A stretch of DNA of 64,000 nucleotides, from contig CM073590.1 in assembly GCA_037074705.1 (NCBI GenBank), positions 162,128,746 to 162,192,745 on the forward strand, in the 5' to 3' direction. Source of the DNA: Zhengitettix transpicula (Eukaryota; Arthropoda; Insecta; Orthoptera; Tetrigidae). Shown piece by piece: positions 23,880 through 36,950 of the stretch; positions within the stretch are counted from its first letter, which is position 1; each line of letters starts with the position of its first letter. Made by a program: the position numbers and the translations under genes. The notes under the pieces were generated by a model that saw only the letters and a program-made list of their open reading frames with translations, was not told where the DNA came from and searched no databases.

Positions 23880-26711
23880 CTATGTCAGAGACCTACAGGC
23901 AGGTCGAAAATGTACTACTTAACATTCAAGAATATTATCAGTAATTCTAGACTGTAATATTCCTTTAATTTACTGGCTCAGTACATTTGTAACGCAGATA
24001 TTATGAAATTGAATTAATTATTTGAAGAACTACAAACATTTGAATCTTAAATGAATCCTTTAAACGAACCCTGTATAGCTGAGCTACTTGCAGATAACAA
24101 GCAATTTACCACGTATAACTGAATAAAGTGCGGAATTAAACGTAGTGACAGGTAGTTCCTGAAAATTCTAGACATAGAACCAAGAAAAAATTTACTTCGT
24201 GACAAGTAATCAAGAAGTACTACAATCTACTGTAATTAATTCTTAGCAATGAACCAATTACACAAGGTATGAATTTGGAGAATTACTTCTTTGATGTTCT
24301 TTATAAGGATGTTTTTCGGTAAAAAGGGCAACAATGGTTGATTCGAATTGTGCCGTGAATCAACCGTTCCTTTAATTCAATATATTTGGGGTATAAGAAA
24401 TTTCTATACTTTTGTGTATAATATCCCTTCTTATTTGAAGTACGGAATTGAATATGTTCTATGAGTACCTCATAGTCTATTTCACCATAATATGGAGTAG
24501 AATTATTTTCGACGTGTCTGCTATTCTCCTGCCTTCTACTTCTTCCCATTTTCTGATTAAAGTATAATTGGATTAGAAACACAGGTATCAGAAAAACTCT
24601 GTTTATGACGAAATATTATTTATCCTGTAAGTATCCATTTTCCAGTAGTTGTACCAAACCTAATATACCCTTGTATGGACATTCAAAATTATTTAATAGA
24701 ACTGAACGAATGATTTTGTCACTAAAACGTTCGTAAACATTTTGAAAATTCTGGACTTTATCTTAAAAAGGAGCATGTAATAACTCTAAAGTTCAAACCG
24801 TAAATTTCCTACAACACGCAATAGAATTAAACTTCTAATGCTTAAAAAACGACGTTTAAACATTAAAATATGCAATTATATCAATAATAATTAATTGAAT
24901 TAAAAATACAGAGATAATCCATGGCAATCTCATAATAAATAATCATTATAAAAATATTTACATCAATTTTATTGTAGATGAGTACAGTTAATGATTAACG
25001 AAAATAATAATTCGGTTCATCTGGTTTTAAGCGTATCACGTTATTAACAGTGGACGAATGTGGTTAAAAACGATGAAGTTGGAAAGGGTTACGATAGGTG
25101 TTGATGTTCGTTTTCACAACGTGCATTGGCTTCGCGATCGACCCGACCCATTAGCATCCAGAACGCGAGGCATACGCCACTAAAATCAGCAACTCCGTTA
25201 CTTCAAAGAGAAACGTTCCATGGAAATGCGATTCCCTGACTGATTTCGCGGTGAATAGCAAGTACAGACGAAATTCAGACCACTGTGACGTCATTTTCGT
25301 AACAGAAACTCTATGACTGACTCACGCACTAAGAGTCAAATAATAATTCCGAAATAAAGGTTTGAGTGTTGCGTTTAGAAAGAAGCACCGAAATTTTGTG
25401 AGCTTTAAATTTACTAGTATTCTGCAGAAAATTGTCCCACGAGTTGTTTCACATATAACTTAACACCAACTTTCTATACTTTTATTCTTCTTGCCTTTAA
25501 AATAATAAAAAAAATTGTTAAATGAACTATAGCTCGCGTCAGCAAGGAATGGTATTGGCGTAGATTCTGGTAGGTGAGGAAAATTCGACGTTACCACAAT
25601 GCGCGCGAAAAAACAACACAGGCAACAACCAGTCGCTTACTGACTCTGATTGGCTACTAACAGGGAGGGGGTAGCAACGGCGAAATGGACTCTAAACTGG
25701 TCTGTTATCGAACATGCCATTGACTATAACATAACATTCTGCATCGTAATTCATTTACATTAACGAACTGCATGCAGTATTTTTGGAATTGTAATACGGC
25801 GGTTTATTACGTACTTACTGTGTATATTAAACATGCGTAAGAATTTTTAAAACTTTTTTTAAAAAAGTTTTTTAGTTTCTAAGGTGCAATCCAAATGAAT
25901 TAATCTATCTTAGTACATAATATCTTATGAAGATAAGCGTTTATAATGTCTATGCGCAATTTGCCGAGAATTCCCTTAGTATTATTAGATCAATATTGGA
26001 ACATTCGTAATGTTATTAATGAGTCAATTTAGTACTGAACGTACTGAAAATAATAGAAAACTTAGGTTAAGAAAATTTAAAAGCTTTTGATCTGATATAA
26101 AAAAATACTAATAATAAAGATAAACGGGAGTGCAAAGTAGTGTAACAAGAATAATAATCACGTCACTGGTGTTGATAAATAATAATTTTAAGTAAAATTA
26201 TTATTGCATTTCAAAACTGTCATAATTTCGCAGAGTGATAAATTAGCAAAGGTTAATATCAGAGAAAAATAGAGGATCCAACTGACAAAGAGCTATCAAA
26301 TGGAATCATAGTTTAGTAATGACATAGAAAGTGACTGAAACATTTTGCAATCAATGGAAGTAAATAAGATACTATCAAATATACAGAAATCAACCGGGGA
26401 AATTATTAAATTTTCCAATCTGATGCCTTAAATGAATGCTGCAAGGGAATAAAGTAGGACTAGAAGAATAGTAAGTCACACGTCGAAAAAGACAATTCAA
26501 TTATAGTTTCAAATGGAAATTCGACATTACGAATTAAAAAATGTTATCGAGATAATAATATACAGTGTAAATTAAACAAAAGTTGAATGAATGAAGAGGA
26601 GCAGTTTCGTTATGGAATAAACATAAGAATGTTTGAAACAATTTCGGTCTCGGATGTAACATAAAAGGACGAGTATGAGTGTGTCTGTTGAATGAATGAA
26701 TACATTAAAAT
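23880..26711. other. AT-rich intronic sequence, no recognised feature
   Basis: Nothing identified in about 2.8 kb. A GC-richer patch at 25060-25300 has no frame or repeat identity. An A/T palindrome lies at 25846-25871. Confidence 0.35.
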
Positions 26712-27005
26712 GAAAAATATACGTCTGTTTTACAAAATTCATAAAAATAAAAATAGTCAAATATAAGCAAAAGAAGTGATGATATAAATACCACTCAACG
26801 TATCTGTAAACCTTCTTCCTTTCTTGAGGTGCTAAGGAATCTAAAAAAAACTGAAGCGAAATTGAACTGAATTGAGTTGTTGTGTCACTCTAGGCTCTTG
26901 ATTTTTTTAGAACCTGAAGAAAGGATATGGTTTGCAGAAACGTCGTGATATATATATCATCACTTGTCTTTTGTCTGTATTTGACTATTTTTCTCTTTAT
27001 GAATG
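26712..27005 (+). repeat. M1 fold-back copy with both arms
   Basis: The left arm (AAATAGTCAAATATAAGC, GTGATGATATAAATACCAC) and right arm (GATATATATATCATCAC to TTGACTATTTTTCTC) pair across a loop containing TCTAGGCTCTTG. The left arm extends outward to about 26712, matching the extended arm of the copy at 34745. The right arm contains CTGAAGA at 26914-26920 and GAAAC-GTC at 26937-26944. LTR copy e lies directly beyond its right end. Confidence 0.7.
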
Positions 27006-27010
27006 AATAT

Positions 27011-27816
27011 TGTAACGCGTGTATTTTGGTTTAGTTTTCCTTTGTCTCGGAAGTGTTGTTTGCTGTGGTTTGGAGAATTCGAAATCGTGCACGTGCGTGG
27101 GGGTGGAGGAGATAAATATTTCCATCCAAGTAATTTTCGTGTCCTGTCTCGATTGTTGGCCTCAACATGACAGAATAGTTGGCCATTGTTGACTACGGAA
27201 CTGCAGCTGCGTGCTATAAGTCTTGTAACAATCAACAGTCAACTGGCATTTCGACGAAGTTTTCTAATAATGAAAAAAGTAAAAGAATGGGAGGCTATAA
27301 TGGAGGGAACGGAGATAAGTTTTTGAAACTGGGGCAGTTCTTCTGCGCTCACCGCAGCTGGTGGATGTGATTATGAGAGGCTCCGTAAAGTTTTTGTCTC
27401 TGATATAGTCCGAGGCAGAATCGTCGTGAGAAAGGGCCACAATTTGTTAGTGAAGAGTTCATCGAAGCCACACAATTTAGTACGACGGCTTGCCAGCAAT
27501 CAATCCTTAGCCAGTGATCAACCCTTGAGTCGACGCCTTGCAATGGTCCTGACTAAAGTCATCACTGCAGCTAACCCGTTCTACCGGCTGTGAGATACGG
27601 AGACGACGGTACGAGAGCTACAGCAAGCAACACAACACAGAATAGCAGTACGTATTTGGTACGGACAGCAGATCTCTTCTATGTAAAAAACCGCAGGTGC
27701 CTGAGATAAGAGTTTTTTCCATGCTTAACTGTAATAAACTTATATAAAATTTCTTTAATGGTCAATATTTTTTTGATTTAACGTAAAAACCCAGCCCACA
27801 AAACTAATTATTTACA
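27011..27816 (+). mobile_element. solo LTR copy e (ATAT target duplication)
   Basis: 806 bp, TGTAACG...TTTACA, flanked by ATAT at 27007-27010 and 27817-27820. It is the closest relative of copy c: the segment 27020-27300 matches the reverse complement of 32000-32260, including GCACGTGCGTGGGGG and GTTGACTACGGAACTGCAGC. It lacks the strongly conserved TTATCAAACCCAG form (only AAAAACCCAG near 27786) and has no clear donor, so it is diverged or partly deleted. Confidence 0.7.
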
Positions 27817-27820
27817 ATAT

Positions 27821-29199
27821 ATTCTTCCAATTAATGTAAATATTCTGAGCCTTACCATTGAATTACACTTGAACACCAAGTATCACTCACATTCACTGTC
27901 TGTTTTGGAATACGCGTATGTAAAAATTTAATTTTTACGATTAAACTAAAATTTTGGGCAGTAGTTTCTGGAGTTGCTCCGGAGGTCCTAAAACAGCGGA
28001 ATTAAAAATTTGAAGCCTTTATGGCGCCTTTATAAAAAGTCACCGACATTGGACAAAGAATGTCGACCTGTAAAGATACATGACGGCACTTTTGGAGAAA
28101 GTCTAATTCGAGAAAACAGCTAATTTGCGATTGGAGGAGGAGGGAAGAAGCAGCAGAAGATTACTGAGACTACGAGTTTATAAAATGGTGTCCTGAAGAC
28201 CAGAGCGGACTGGAACAGTTTTTGGCATTTTTTAATCAGTTTTTTAGACTACAGTATTGTAAAGGAGTGATGAAATAATTTTTTGTAAAAGACAGTTCCT
28301 AGGAGAGTCGTGAAATAATTTAAATGAGTTTTGAATCAGAATAAAAAGAGTGTTGAATGAGCTTTATAAACAAGTTTTTGCGATTCAGCGGTGAATAGTT
28401 TGGGTGAAAACAGTTCTGGGGGAGTTTTTTTGATAAAGCTTTTAGAGACAGCTATGAAAAAGTTCTGAAAGAGTTTTAAGGACTTGATGAGCAGTTATTT
28501 GGAAAGAAGAAACACGCGGCAAGCGTTGAACGTACAGGTTGCTTTCCGAGAAAATCACCATACAGGCCGCTGTGGAGAACGTCATTTCGCCGGGGCGTTA
28601 ACTAAAATGTAATGGCGTCTGGAGGAAACAGATTGTAGGATACAATGGAACCTATTTACTTAAAACTAACGTTGCTAAGCAGATACGTCAAAATATTTTT
28701 ATATAGTCACATACCAGGGGTTTCTTGTATCTGTAATAAAAATTATTCTAAGTTTAATTAAATCAATTATTTATTTAAACTAAACGGACTTTTTCTAATA
28801 ATGACAATAATTATTCATAAATATAAATATTTGTATATAAAAATTTCATCTATTGACAATAATTAAAGTTAAACAAATCTGTATCATATTCATTAAGAAT
28901 TTTACAAATTCTCGTTAACGGATCATTCTGTGGACAATTAGATTTATAATATTTTGTCATAAACATGTTTCTCTGTGAATGTAAGCTTTACCGGTGTAAA
29001 TTATTAATAATTTTTTCAATTTATACCAGGAACTTTAAAATGCAATGATTTTAATAAATACGGACAATCAATCATATTATTAAAAAAAATTTAAAATCAG
29101 ATGTCATTATGGAAGAGTTAAGTGTAATAATTTTTTAATAGAGGAGTTGTGTTCGTAGGTATGATGTAAATACGGATCTTCCAGTTTTAACTTAACATA
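27821..29199. other. AT-rich intronic sequence, no recognised feature
   Basis: Nothing recognised. Confidence 0.4.
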
Positions 29200-29740
29200 C
29201 ATTATTCTGAAGAACGTATGGTGGACAGTTTCCATTATATCGATATTCACTTAAGTATATGGAACAACACTATCTACAATACACCAGTATAGGGTTAATT
29301 AAAGTTAAATATAGAATTGTAAAAGTACCAATAAAATTAAAAAGATAACAAGTTCTTCTAATAAAACCTAATAATTGATTAGATCTATTAAGACAAGTAT
29401 ATATATGTAAATTGAAATTAATTTTATATCCCAATATAATATGATCAACTCTTTCCAAAATTACGAAATTTAAATTATATACCTGATACCATACATTTTT
29501 TTATCTAGAAAATATTATACAATTACATTTATATAAATCGTTATTATAATACCATCTACTCACTTTATCAAAACAATTTTGTAAGATTATTCCATCGCTT
29601 TAATTTTTTATACTTTTAAACATTTTCAAATCGTGAGCAAAAAATAAAAATTTCACACCATTTAATTCTTTATCTATATCATAAAAGAAAATATTAAATA
29701 AGTGTCGTCCAAGATGTGAGCCCTGAAGGCACTCCAGAAT
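29200..29740 (-). pseudogene. non-LTR retrotransposon reverse transcriptase remnant
   Basis: Reading the minus strand from about 29740 down, with frameshifts, one sees SGVPSG, then HLG..LFNIFFYDID, FAHDLK at the position of the catalytic FADDLK (second-strand Asp pair reduced to His-Asp), a NGLYL-like stretch, then LGYKIN.NLHI, LGFIRRTC and ILYLTLINPILVYC. These are consecutive RT palm and thumb blocks of CR1/Jockey-type LINEs. It has several stops and frameshifts and lacks an intact active site. The ends of the insertion were not defined. Confidence 0.75.
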
Positions 29741-30893
29741 GTACTTCAGTTTTCTCCGAAACAAACGTTTTATATTTCACCATATTTATTTTAAATTAAG
29801 AAATTTTTAAAGGTGTTAAATTTGTCTCTTAATCCTCTTTTTAGTCTAATATTGAAAATGGCAATGGAGGAGGGGGAACCTATTACAGTCATTGAGACAT
29901 TAAGAACGAAGTTTATCGACCGGGTTTTCAACTTCACAGCAGTCTCCATCAAATAAGTTGGTCTTCCAAGGACTGTGATAATATCCCTCTACATTTTCAA
30001 CCATGATCATGTCGTGTTCGGTATTTTATTTCCTAGTAGTTACCCATCCCTGTCGCGGCAAAGTTTTCATATCCGTAAAATTTTATATCTCTCCCAACCG
30101 CCACGCGGTATTTATCCATAAATTATTCAGGTGGCTTTGCGTAGAAAACCGTATCGTAACTCATTTGCATAGATCATTTCTGAAAGGATTCAGGAGAAGC
30201 ACTGGTTATGTGTTAAGATTTCCCGGTGTGGGTTTAGTCATCCTAAGAAATAGAACAGAGAATTCTGTGCGAATATCTAAGAAAAAGTAGAAGATTTCTA
30301 GCCGAGACTCAAAGATGATAAGAGCACCAGTTAGAAATCGTCGACTATATTGCGTTACATGTGTATTGCAACAATCGCTCGTAGGAATAGCTTGTCCAGT
30401 GAATACTGACAAGTGATCTTCGCGAAAGAAGCGGATTTTAGCGAGTCCCCATCTCCTCTTCCGTCCCGGCGCTGCATAACTAAGATACAATTGGCTGCGC
30501 GATCGATGTGTTCGCGTTGACGGAAGCGGTGCAATCTGGTTAGCGTTCATTCTCGCGCAGCCGGCCGGAAACGCGGGGTGTGACTCAACGCTTACCCCAC
30601 ACTTCATTGCCATCTCCATATTCATCATCGTTTAGCCTACAAACCGTTCTGACTGTACAGACTTCATCTCATCTTTCAATCTGACGTTTATGAATTATGA
30701 ACTACATACATAGAGTTATGACATTATATATTAATTGATATGGACAAGAAAGAGACACATAGTTAGTGGATTATATGAAATTGAGAGCCGGTACCGCCAT
30801 GTCGGACAGGAAATAGACCAAATTTTTGGAGGCCCTAGCCTCCTTCCTCAGGACATTGTAACTGTTCTTCTTGCCGGCCGTAACACTTGTCAG

Positions 30894-30894
<1 letters not shown>
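29741..30894. other. intronic sequence with GC-rich patch at about 30410-30610
   Basis: The patch is CpG-containing (GCGCGATCGATG, CAGCCGGCCGG) and open on both strands. No domain is recognisable. It may be a regulatory element or an unknown repeat. Confidence 0.3.

Positions 30895-30895
<1 letters not shown>

Positions 30896-30978
<83 letters not shown>
30896..30978. repeat. compound TC then TA microsatellite
   Basis: About 18 TC units followed by about 24 TA units, abutting LTR copy c. Confidence 0.95.
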
Positions 30979-30981
<3 letters not shown>

Positions 30982-31025
30982 AATAATCAAAAATAATGCT
31001 TATTAAATTACTTGTTAATTAATTT

Positions 31026-31044
31026 GCCCCACGTTGTGGTGCCA
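31026..31044 (-). other. retroelement primer-binding site, tRNA-Lys type
   Basis: Minus strand TGGCACCACAACGTGGGGC, beginning 3 bp after the LTR end. The Lys(CTT)-type primer site of many retroelements reads TGGCGCCCAACGTGGGGC; this copy differs by one inserted base and a substitution. It identifies the TGTAA...TTACA sequences as LTRs of a reverse-transcribing element. Confidence 0.75.
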
Positions 31045-31649
31045 AAATGTAATATTTAAATAATATGGGCTTTTAAATGAACAATTATAAACTTTAAACA
31101 AACAAAATTTTATTTAGCAATACTTGAAACAATTATACAATTTTAAAAACATATCTCAATCACTCAAAGGTCTTAACTGGGTTTGATAACGGCAGAACAT
31201 TTAAACATAATCAAAGAACACAAAATTTAGATTTAATTTAAAAAAGAAATATTTATTCGTCTAGACATAGACGAAATTAATTGTCGATGAACTTATTCTA
31301 CAAATGGATTTTAAATTTAAACAGTTTATTTTATCAAACACTAAAGAACGATATCTGACATTATCTTTTAAGTCGGTTTACAAAAATCATTTTACTTTTC
31401 TCTTCCTACTTACGGCTGCCCAGGATACTTTTAACTTTCGATGCACAGTGGTGGGGATTTCACAGCTTCTATTAAATTCACAGATTCTACTAAATACTGT
31501 TGGTTTGAAAAAGAAAGTTTGTGGTATCTCGACGACTTTACTCTGCTCTGCTTCGATGACGACTGGTTTACCGTAAATTTTTTACTGTTAATTTAACAAG
31601 TCCTCTCCTATGCTTTGGCTGCGACTTTAAACTGCAATCTTTCGACGAC

Positions 31650-31965
31650 GACTCTTCTTAAACAATGTCTCTCTTAAACACGTCCTCCAGCCTCGGTAAT
31701 CTCAGACCAACTACTGCCTTAAACAATGTCTCCGTTAACAACATCCTCCAGCCTCGGTGATCGCAGCACATATACTGCCTTAAAATTGTCTCTCTTAACA
31801 ACATCCTCCATCCTCGGTGATCGCAGAACAACTACTGCCTTAAACAATGTCTCTCTTAACAACATCCTCCATCCTCGGTGATCGCAGCACAACTCTCCCG
31901 CTTAAACAATCTCTCTTAAACCCATCCTCCAGACTCGGTGATCGCAGCACAACTGACCCCTCAAA
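31650..31965 (-). repeat. five-unit tandem repeat inside LTR copy c
   Basis: Unit of about 60 bp, marked by CATCCTCCANCCTCGGTGAT at about 31681, 31742, 31802, 31863 and 31922. It begins about 20 nt downstream of the minus-strand TATA box. Confidence 0.9.
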
Positions 31966-32508
31966 AGCTTATCTGCTCCCTTATATACGCCCTGTCTCCT
32001 ACTTTTCCATTGTTCTAAAACTTCGTCGCAAATGCCAGTTGACAGATTCTTCCATTATCCCAATATTTATATTATGCAGCTGCAGTTCCGTAGTCAACAA
32101 ATGGCTAACTACTCCGTCATGTCAAGCCGACAATCGAGACAGGACCCGCAATTACTTTGGACTTGTTTTTTCCACCCCCAAACGCACGTGCACGGTTTCT
32201 CAAGACCACACACCCAGCAGTCCCCTGAACGAAGAAAAACTTAAACCTAAATAAACACGTTACAAAATGCCCCTCCAACAGTCCAGACTATCAATCACAA
32301 ACAATGTCTCACTTAACAGGCATTACATTATGCCCCAAATTTAGTTTGAGAAAGGCCACACGCACGTGCACAGTTTCGAATTTTCAAGACCACACAAACT
32401 GCACCCCCAAGACGAAGAAAGACCTAAATAAACACGTTCCATAATGCCCCTCCAACAGTCCAGACTATCAATCAGAAACAATGCCTCACTTAACAGGCAT
32501 TACAATAT

Positions 32509-33417
32509 TGTAATACCAATTAAAAAGGCCATTAATCGTTTTAATTCAATTTGATTGTTAGCGGTACGAGTTGCCAAAGAACAACAATGGACGGTAACTC
32601 TGTGTAGGTGGAGCCTTTGTTGAAAAACCGCGCGCTCGTGGGAAGGCAGTCTTCGGCGAGACGCGAAACAGAAAAGTTTGAGGCGAGAAGTGAAACAGTT
32701 CGGTCCGGTAAAGGTTACAGTAAAGCGAGGATGCTGATTTAAAATATGAATAGCGCAGTCCAATAAGTACAACTGCGAGATCTACTAGTTCACATAAAAC
32801 CCGAGTGAACAGTTTTTAACGGAGAAACTCAAATAATAATCGCAAATTAGGAAGCAAAAGGTTTTGCTTCACACAGACTGAATTAAATTTCGTATAGAGG
32901 CATCAAGGAGAACTAGGTCCGAGGGCTGACTGAGGGGCGGCAAATCTAAAGTTCCAGATGGCGGTGGACGAGAAAATCGACCGAGTGTAGTAAAATTTTA
33001 TTGTGTAGAATCAGTGAATGGACTTTTTAGTGAGTGTTGTCCTCAATCTCCAAGAATCAGATCTGGTACAAGAAAGACAACTCGTGAGTACAAAGCAATT
33101 ATTTTAAAATCTGTAAACGAGGATTAAAGGTAGAAGTCAGATTTCGATTATTTTCTTTTCATTTAGTTTCTTTCATTTCGTTTATTTTCATATTGTATTA
33201 AGTTAGCTTCAATGAGTTCGAATTGTTAATGTTAGTTTATTAAATTGGATTGTTCGGTATATCAAACCCAGTAATGACCCTGAGATAAAGAGAATTTCGA
33301 CGTATTTGATTGTAAAATATAAAGTTATATTTTACCTAGTACGCCACGAATTGCAAAATTTAAATAAAATATTGTTTGTTAACTTGATGAAATTCGGCGT
33401 AAAAGGTAGGGATTACA
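32509..33417 (+). mobile_element. solo LTR copy d, head-to-head with copy c
   Basis: 909 bp, TGTAATACC...ATTACA. It shares a single ATAT (32505-32508) with copy c on the left and has ATTT on the right (33418-33421), one base off a perfect duplication. It carries GTAGAATCAGTGA near 33005, donor-like GTGAGT at 33084-33089, ATATCAAACCCAGTAATGAC at about 33259 and AATAAA near 33364. A short two-unit repeat (GGCGAGA.G.GAAACAG) lies near 32655-32700. Confidence 0.78.
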
Positions 33418-34744
33418 ATTTGTACTTTCAAATAATAAATTTTTAAATCTGAATAATTGTTTTAATTAAGACCACCTTTTAATTATAACATAAAAAGGCT
33501 TCATCAACGTAATTTAATTAATTAAGTCAACCTTTTTAATTATTAAAATATACTAACAGGTGGTACAAGTGACTAAATATTTATAATTACTTGATGAACA
33601 CAATTTTAAGGATACGCAAGAAATACATAATATTTCGACCGTTAACATATAGAGATCTTCTGGAGAAAACGCATTAGAAAATTTGGAAAATTATTTAAGG
33701 AAAAGAAAATACTAAATCGTTTACACTTAACAAAGCTATTAAAATATTTAGAATTGTAGTACAAATTTATGCACGGTTGTTAATTTTTGTGCCGCGAATT
33801 GAAGGAGTGGGACAATGTTCCTGTTGATGCCATGTTTCGGATCATAGAGTTTTCCATTTGGATATTATTATGCCGGTGGTTTCTAGTAGCCTTCCGCCGG
33901 TTATGATTGTTGAAAGCTATGATATTCTCGCCCGTGCGAAAATCAGGAGCTGCGAAACAGGTTTGGTGATGATGGTGAAGGTCGAAATGGAACACACACA
34001 ACATGCATGCCCTCGCCGGGACAGGAACATGGTACCTCTGAGGCTTATCACTACGGCGTTGCTGAAGTTGGAATATAAACGAATAGTCGAATTCGGCCGC
34101 AACGTGTGTGCAAAAGGAATGCTAGAAATATGATAATCTTAATTGTCTTATAATAAATTGAATTTAATTGTACACCAGTCAGGGATGTTGAATTAAAGGT
34201 TTTAAATATGATTATAATTTTTGCTGACTAATAGGCTGTTGTTTTTAACATTTATTTTTGAAGAGAAGACAGATTATTATAATTCATAAATCTAAGAGGA
34301 TAATCAACTCAATGAAGAGAATAATGTGATGGTGATACGACTCAAAATTGTAACCGTTATAAAATCCAAATTGATGAGTACAACAAACCGCAAAATATCA
34401 GGGGCTCTTCGTTCCTGCTGCTTCCTCTTACCGCACGTGGAATTTGTAATACAAAAATTCGCGATGTTTTTAAGGAAACTGAAGAATAATCGGAAACCTC
34501 CATATTCCGGTGTCGTCGTGGGTTGGTAAGCGACCAGAAAAAGTTTATCTTTAACTTAGAATTAAGAAGAATTTGGGGGTTTTATGTTAATATTTTCTTC
34601 TTATGACATTTTTAAGTTTTTATCTAAGACTGTAACACTGTTTTATACTTCTTTATTACAGGGAATTTCGTGTTTCTTGATTAACATTTTTACTCTGCGT
34701 TTCTTTACCTGATCTTCTCTGTTTTTAATACACTTCTTAAAATA
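33418..34744. other. intronic sequence, no recognised feature
   Basis: Open frames at 33780-34133 on both strands overlap and have no recognisable domain; they are not called as genes. Confidence 0.35.
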
Positions 34745-34930
34745 AAATGAAAAAAAATTACGTCTGATTGAAAACAATGAATAAGAAAGATAGCCAATTC
34801 AGACAGAAAGGGTAATATAAATACCACACAACGATTATGGGATCCTTGTTCCTTTCGTCAGGTTTTAAGAAGAGCCTAGAGCGACACAACTGCACCTGTC
34901 AGTTGATAAAACTCAAAAAAATAATTAAAT
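34745..34930 (+). repeat. M1 fold-back copy (extended left arm and loop)
   Basis: It begins ATGAAAAAAAATTACGTCTG, the inverse of the tail seen in the copies at 4048 and 56685, then AATAAGAAAGATAGCCAATT and the M1 arm to the loop marker AGAGCCTAGAGCGACACAAC. No right arm follows. It shows that M1 arms are longer than the 35-80 bp seen elsewhere. Confidence 0.7.
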
Positions 34931-36137
34931 AATATAAAGTAACAACTAGATAGACCTATTCATACAAATAAATATTATTCTGGATAAAGTAATTATTCAT
35001 TCAATATTTATGAAGCTAGAATGATTGGAACAGTACATTCTCCACTCGATGGAAATCGAGTGTCACCAGTTTTGTTGTTCGAAAAATTAAAATATTTGCA
35101 AGAATCTGTATTTTCAAACAAAATTCCGTTAATATTTATGCAAATAGAGAGTTTAATGTTTTCTTTATTTGTAAAATGTGAAAATGCGAGTTATTCAAAT
35201 GTCGTCTAGTGTCCAATAAAACTTCATCTTCTAGTGTCGTATCCTGCATTTTCTAGTCAATCCGAGAGTGCGTTATTTCCGTAATTTAATTATCGTATTA
35301 TCAGTATTTATACGTATATTGCTAAAGCTATAAGAAATTAAATTTTTGCTTATTTTATGTTCATTTTTGTTAGATGATTTTTTACTGAATTAAACTATGT
35401 TCATTTGTAGTCTGAATACATATTATGGCAATTATATCCTCATTCTCTCTATACATGTTCATTCTGTTCCATTAGAACGAATCGAAAGCAGTACAGACTT
35501 CATTTTTTTTCGTCATACATTGGTAGCCATTATTTACTTTAGTATAGAGTAAGAGATGAAGTTATTGATTTCGAATATTTCAAGATTATCAGGTTGTCAA
35601 ATAAAGTTAACAAGAAAAAATAAATGTCTTCGAGCAAGGCAACGAACTATTTTACTGTACTTTCCCTACGGACTTAGTCTGATGAAGATAGAAGGCGACG
35701 AACCCAAACCAGTCTTTCCGGTATACTCGTTGTACCAATAAACTTTTCATAAGTTATATTTGCATGTACATGGGACGGTTTCAGAACAAAAGACTATACA
35801 AGTCATTGTTTTATCTCGCGAATGCTTTGAATGGCGCGGCGTAGCTCAGCCTCGGTGGCGCTGTAGTTCTTCACAACAAATTACTCCAAACTCTAGTATT
35901 TGTTTTTGACGAAATACTTTCTTAATTAGCTTTCCTGTAATTTAAGTAAATGCGGCATCCGATAATTTCGAGGGAGGTCGCATGCGTTACGAAGAAGTTA
36001 CCTGTCAGTTAAAGTTTACATTCAGCACATTTGGAGAACGCCGAGGCTCAAGCAACGCCTCCAAAACCTCGGAATTTGCCTCGTAAGTAAACAGAACATA
36101 ACAAAACGATTACCCGCACTAACTCAATTCCGTGGTT
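34931..36137. other. intronic sequence, no clear feature
   Basis: Contains a weak box A-like GCGTAGCTCAGCCTCGG at about 35838, perhaps a SINE relic. Nothing else recognised. Confidence 0.35.
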
Positions 36138-36682
36138 ACCTATTTGAAAGACGATCAAAAACTTCTTCTACCCAGGTTTTTAACATTGGAAAGATACTTC
36201 AATATGTGTTTTCATAGTTCTTAAGAATTTTCTCTAAACACCACATCTCTTAATTTTCGCCGTCTTTAAAGTCCGCCTTTATTTAAAATAAAGAGTTATG
36301 GTTGTGAAAATCGGCTTCTGGGTCAGTTTGGAGACAACTATGATCAATCAGAGAATGTTAAAAATAAATGGGATATTATTTTAATTTTATTCTCAGTTTT
36401 AGAAATATCCAATGGCTATTATACCCACAGGCAAAAGAAATGTTTACTAAATATTTAAAAATGTGTGTGTATTCACGATTGACTATTTACATAAATAAAT
36501 AAAAAAATGTAAATCAAATCAAATTTATTTTTAATATTTCTGATTGATATTTTTCATTACATATTATAAAGTTTTACGAACTTTCACATGTTATAGTAAG
36601 AGAATTATATGTCGCCAAAGTATAATATGGGTGTTGCGTTCCAAGAACTTACGTGGAAAAAAATAATAGATTTTATTTAAAC
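36138..36682. repeat. 545-bp inverted repeat, left arm
   Basis: The reverse complement of 41772-42316 over its full 545 bp, with roughly 95% identity judged by eye and only small indels. Outer edge ACCTATTTGAAAGACG, inner edge TTTATTTAAAC. No protein or known repeat is recognisable in it. Confidence 0.9.
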
Positions 36683-36950
36683 AGCTAGTATTATTTTGTA
36701 TATTAATCGTATCACAGTTTTTTGTATGCGGATGTTTCGGAAATTAATCTAGCATGATACCAAGATTCAATATCTAAAATTTGTGTATTAAACCAATCAA
36801 AATTATGGTCATTATACGTACTATGTTTTTTAAATGCAGAATGCTTATCAATCAGAAGTTTATAGATTGATCTGTGATCACTCTTTAATTAATTTTTTAT
36901 GGCCTTTTTTGTCCACTATAAACAATTTCACATTTGCTACAACAAACGGT

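Larger units (their letters stand above)
30979..32504 (-). mobile_element. LTR copy c with primer-binding site and 3' LTR stub
   Basis: 1526 bp between ATAT (30975-30978) and ATAT (32505-32508), in minus orientation. The LTR proper runs 32504 down to 31048 and ends TATTACA. Immediately after it is TTTTGGCACCACAACGTGGG, a primer-binding site. About 45 bp later a second TTACA end resembles the last part of the LTR. The structure is therefore 5' LTR, leader start, large deletion, tail of 3' LTR. Inside are a TATA box (minus, about 31988-31981), five tandem 60-bp repeats, GTAAGT at 31413-31408 and the conserved block near 31190-31167. The outer about 170 bp (32335-32504) is duplicated in tandem. 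Confidence 0.8.

Noticed and set aside
25846..25871. A/T palindrome as a terminator or origin
   Set aside because: Homopolymer-rich DNA makes such palindromes by chance; no supporting context.
30206..30628. Long minus-strand open frame overlapping a plus-strand one
   Set aside because: Sits on a CpG-rich patch. Both strands are open by composition.
33780..34133. Three overlapping open frames on both strands
   Set aside because: Mutually exclusive, with no domain; likely chance.
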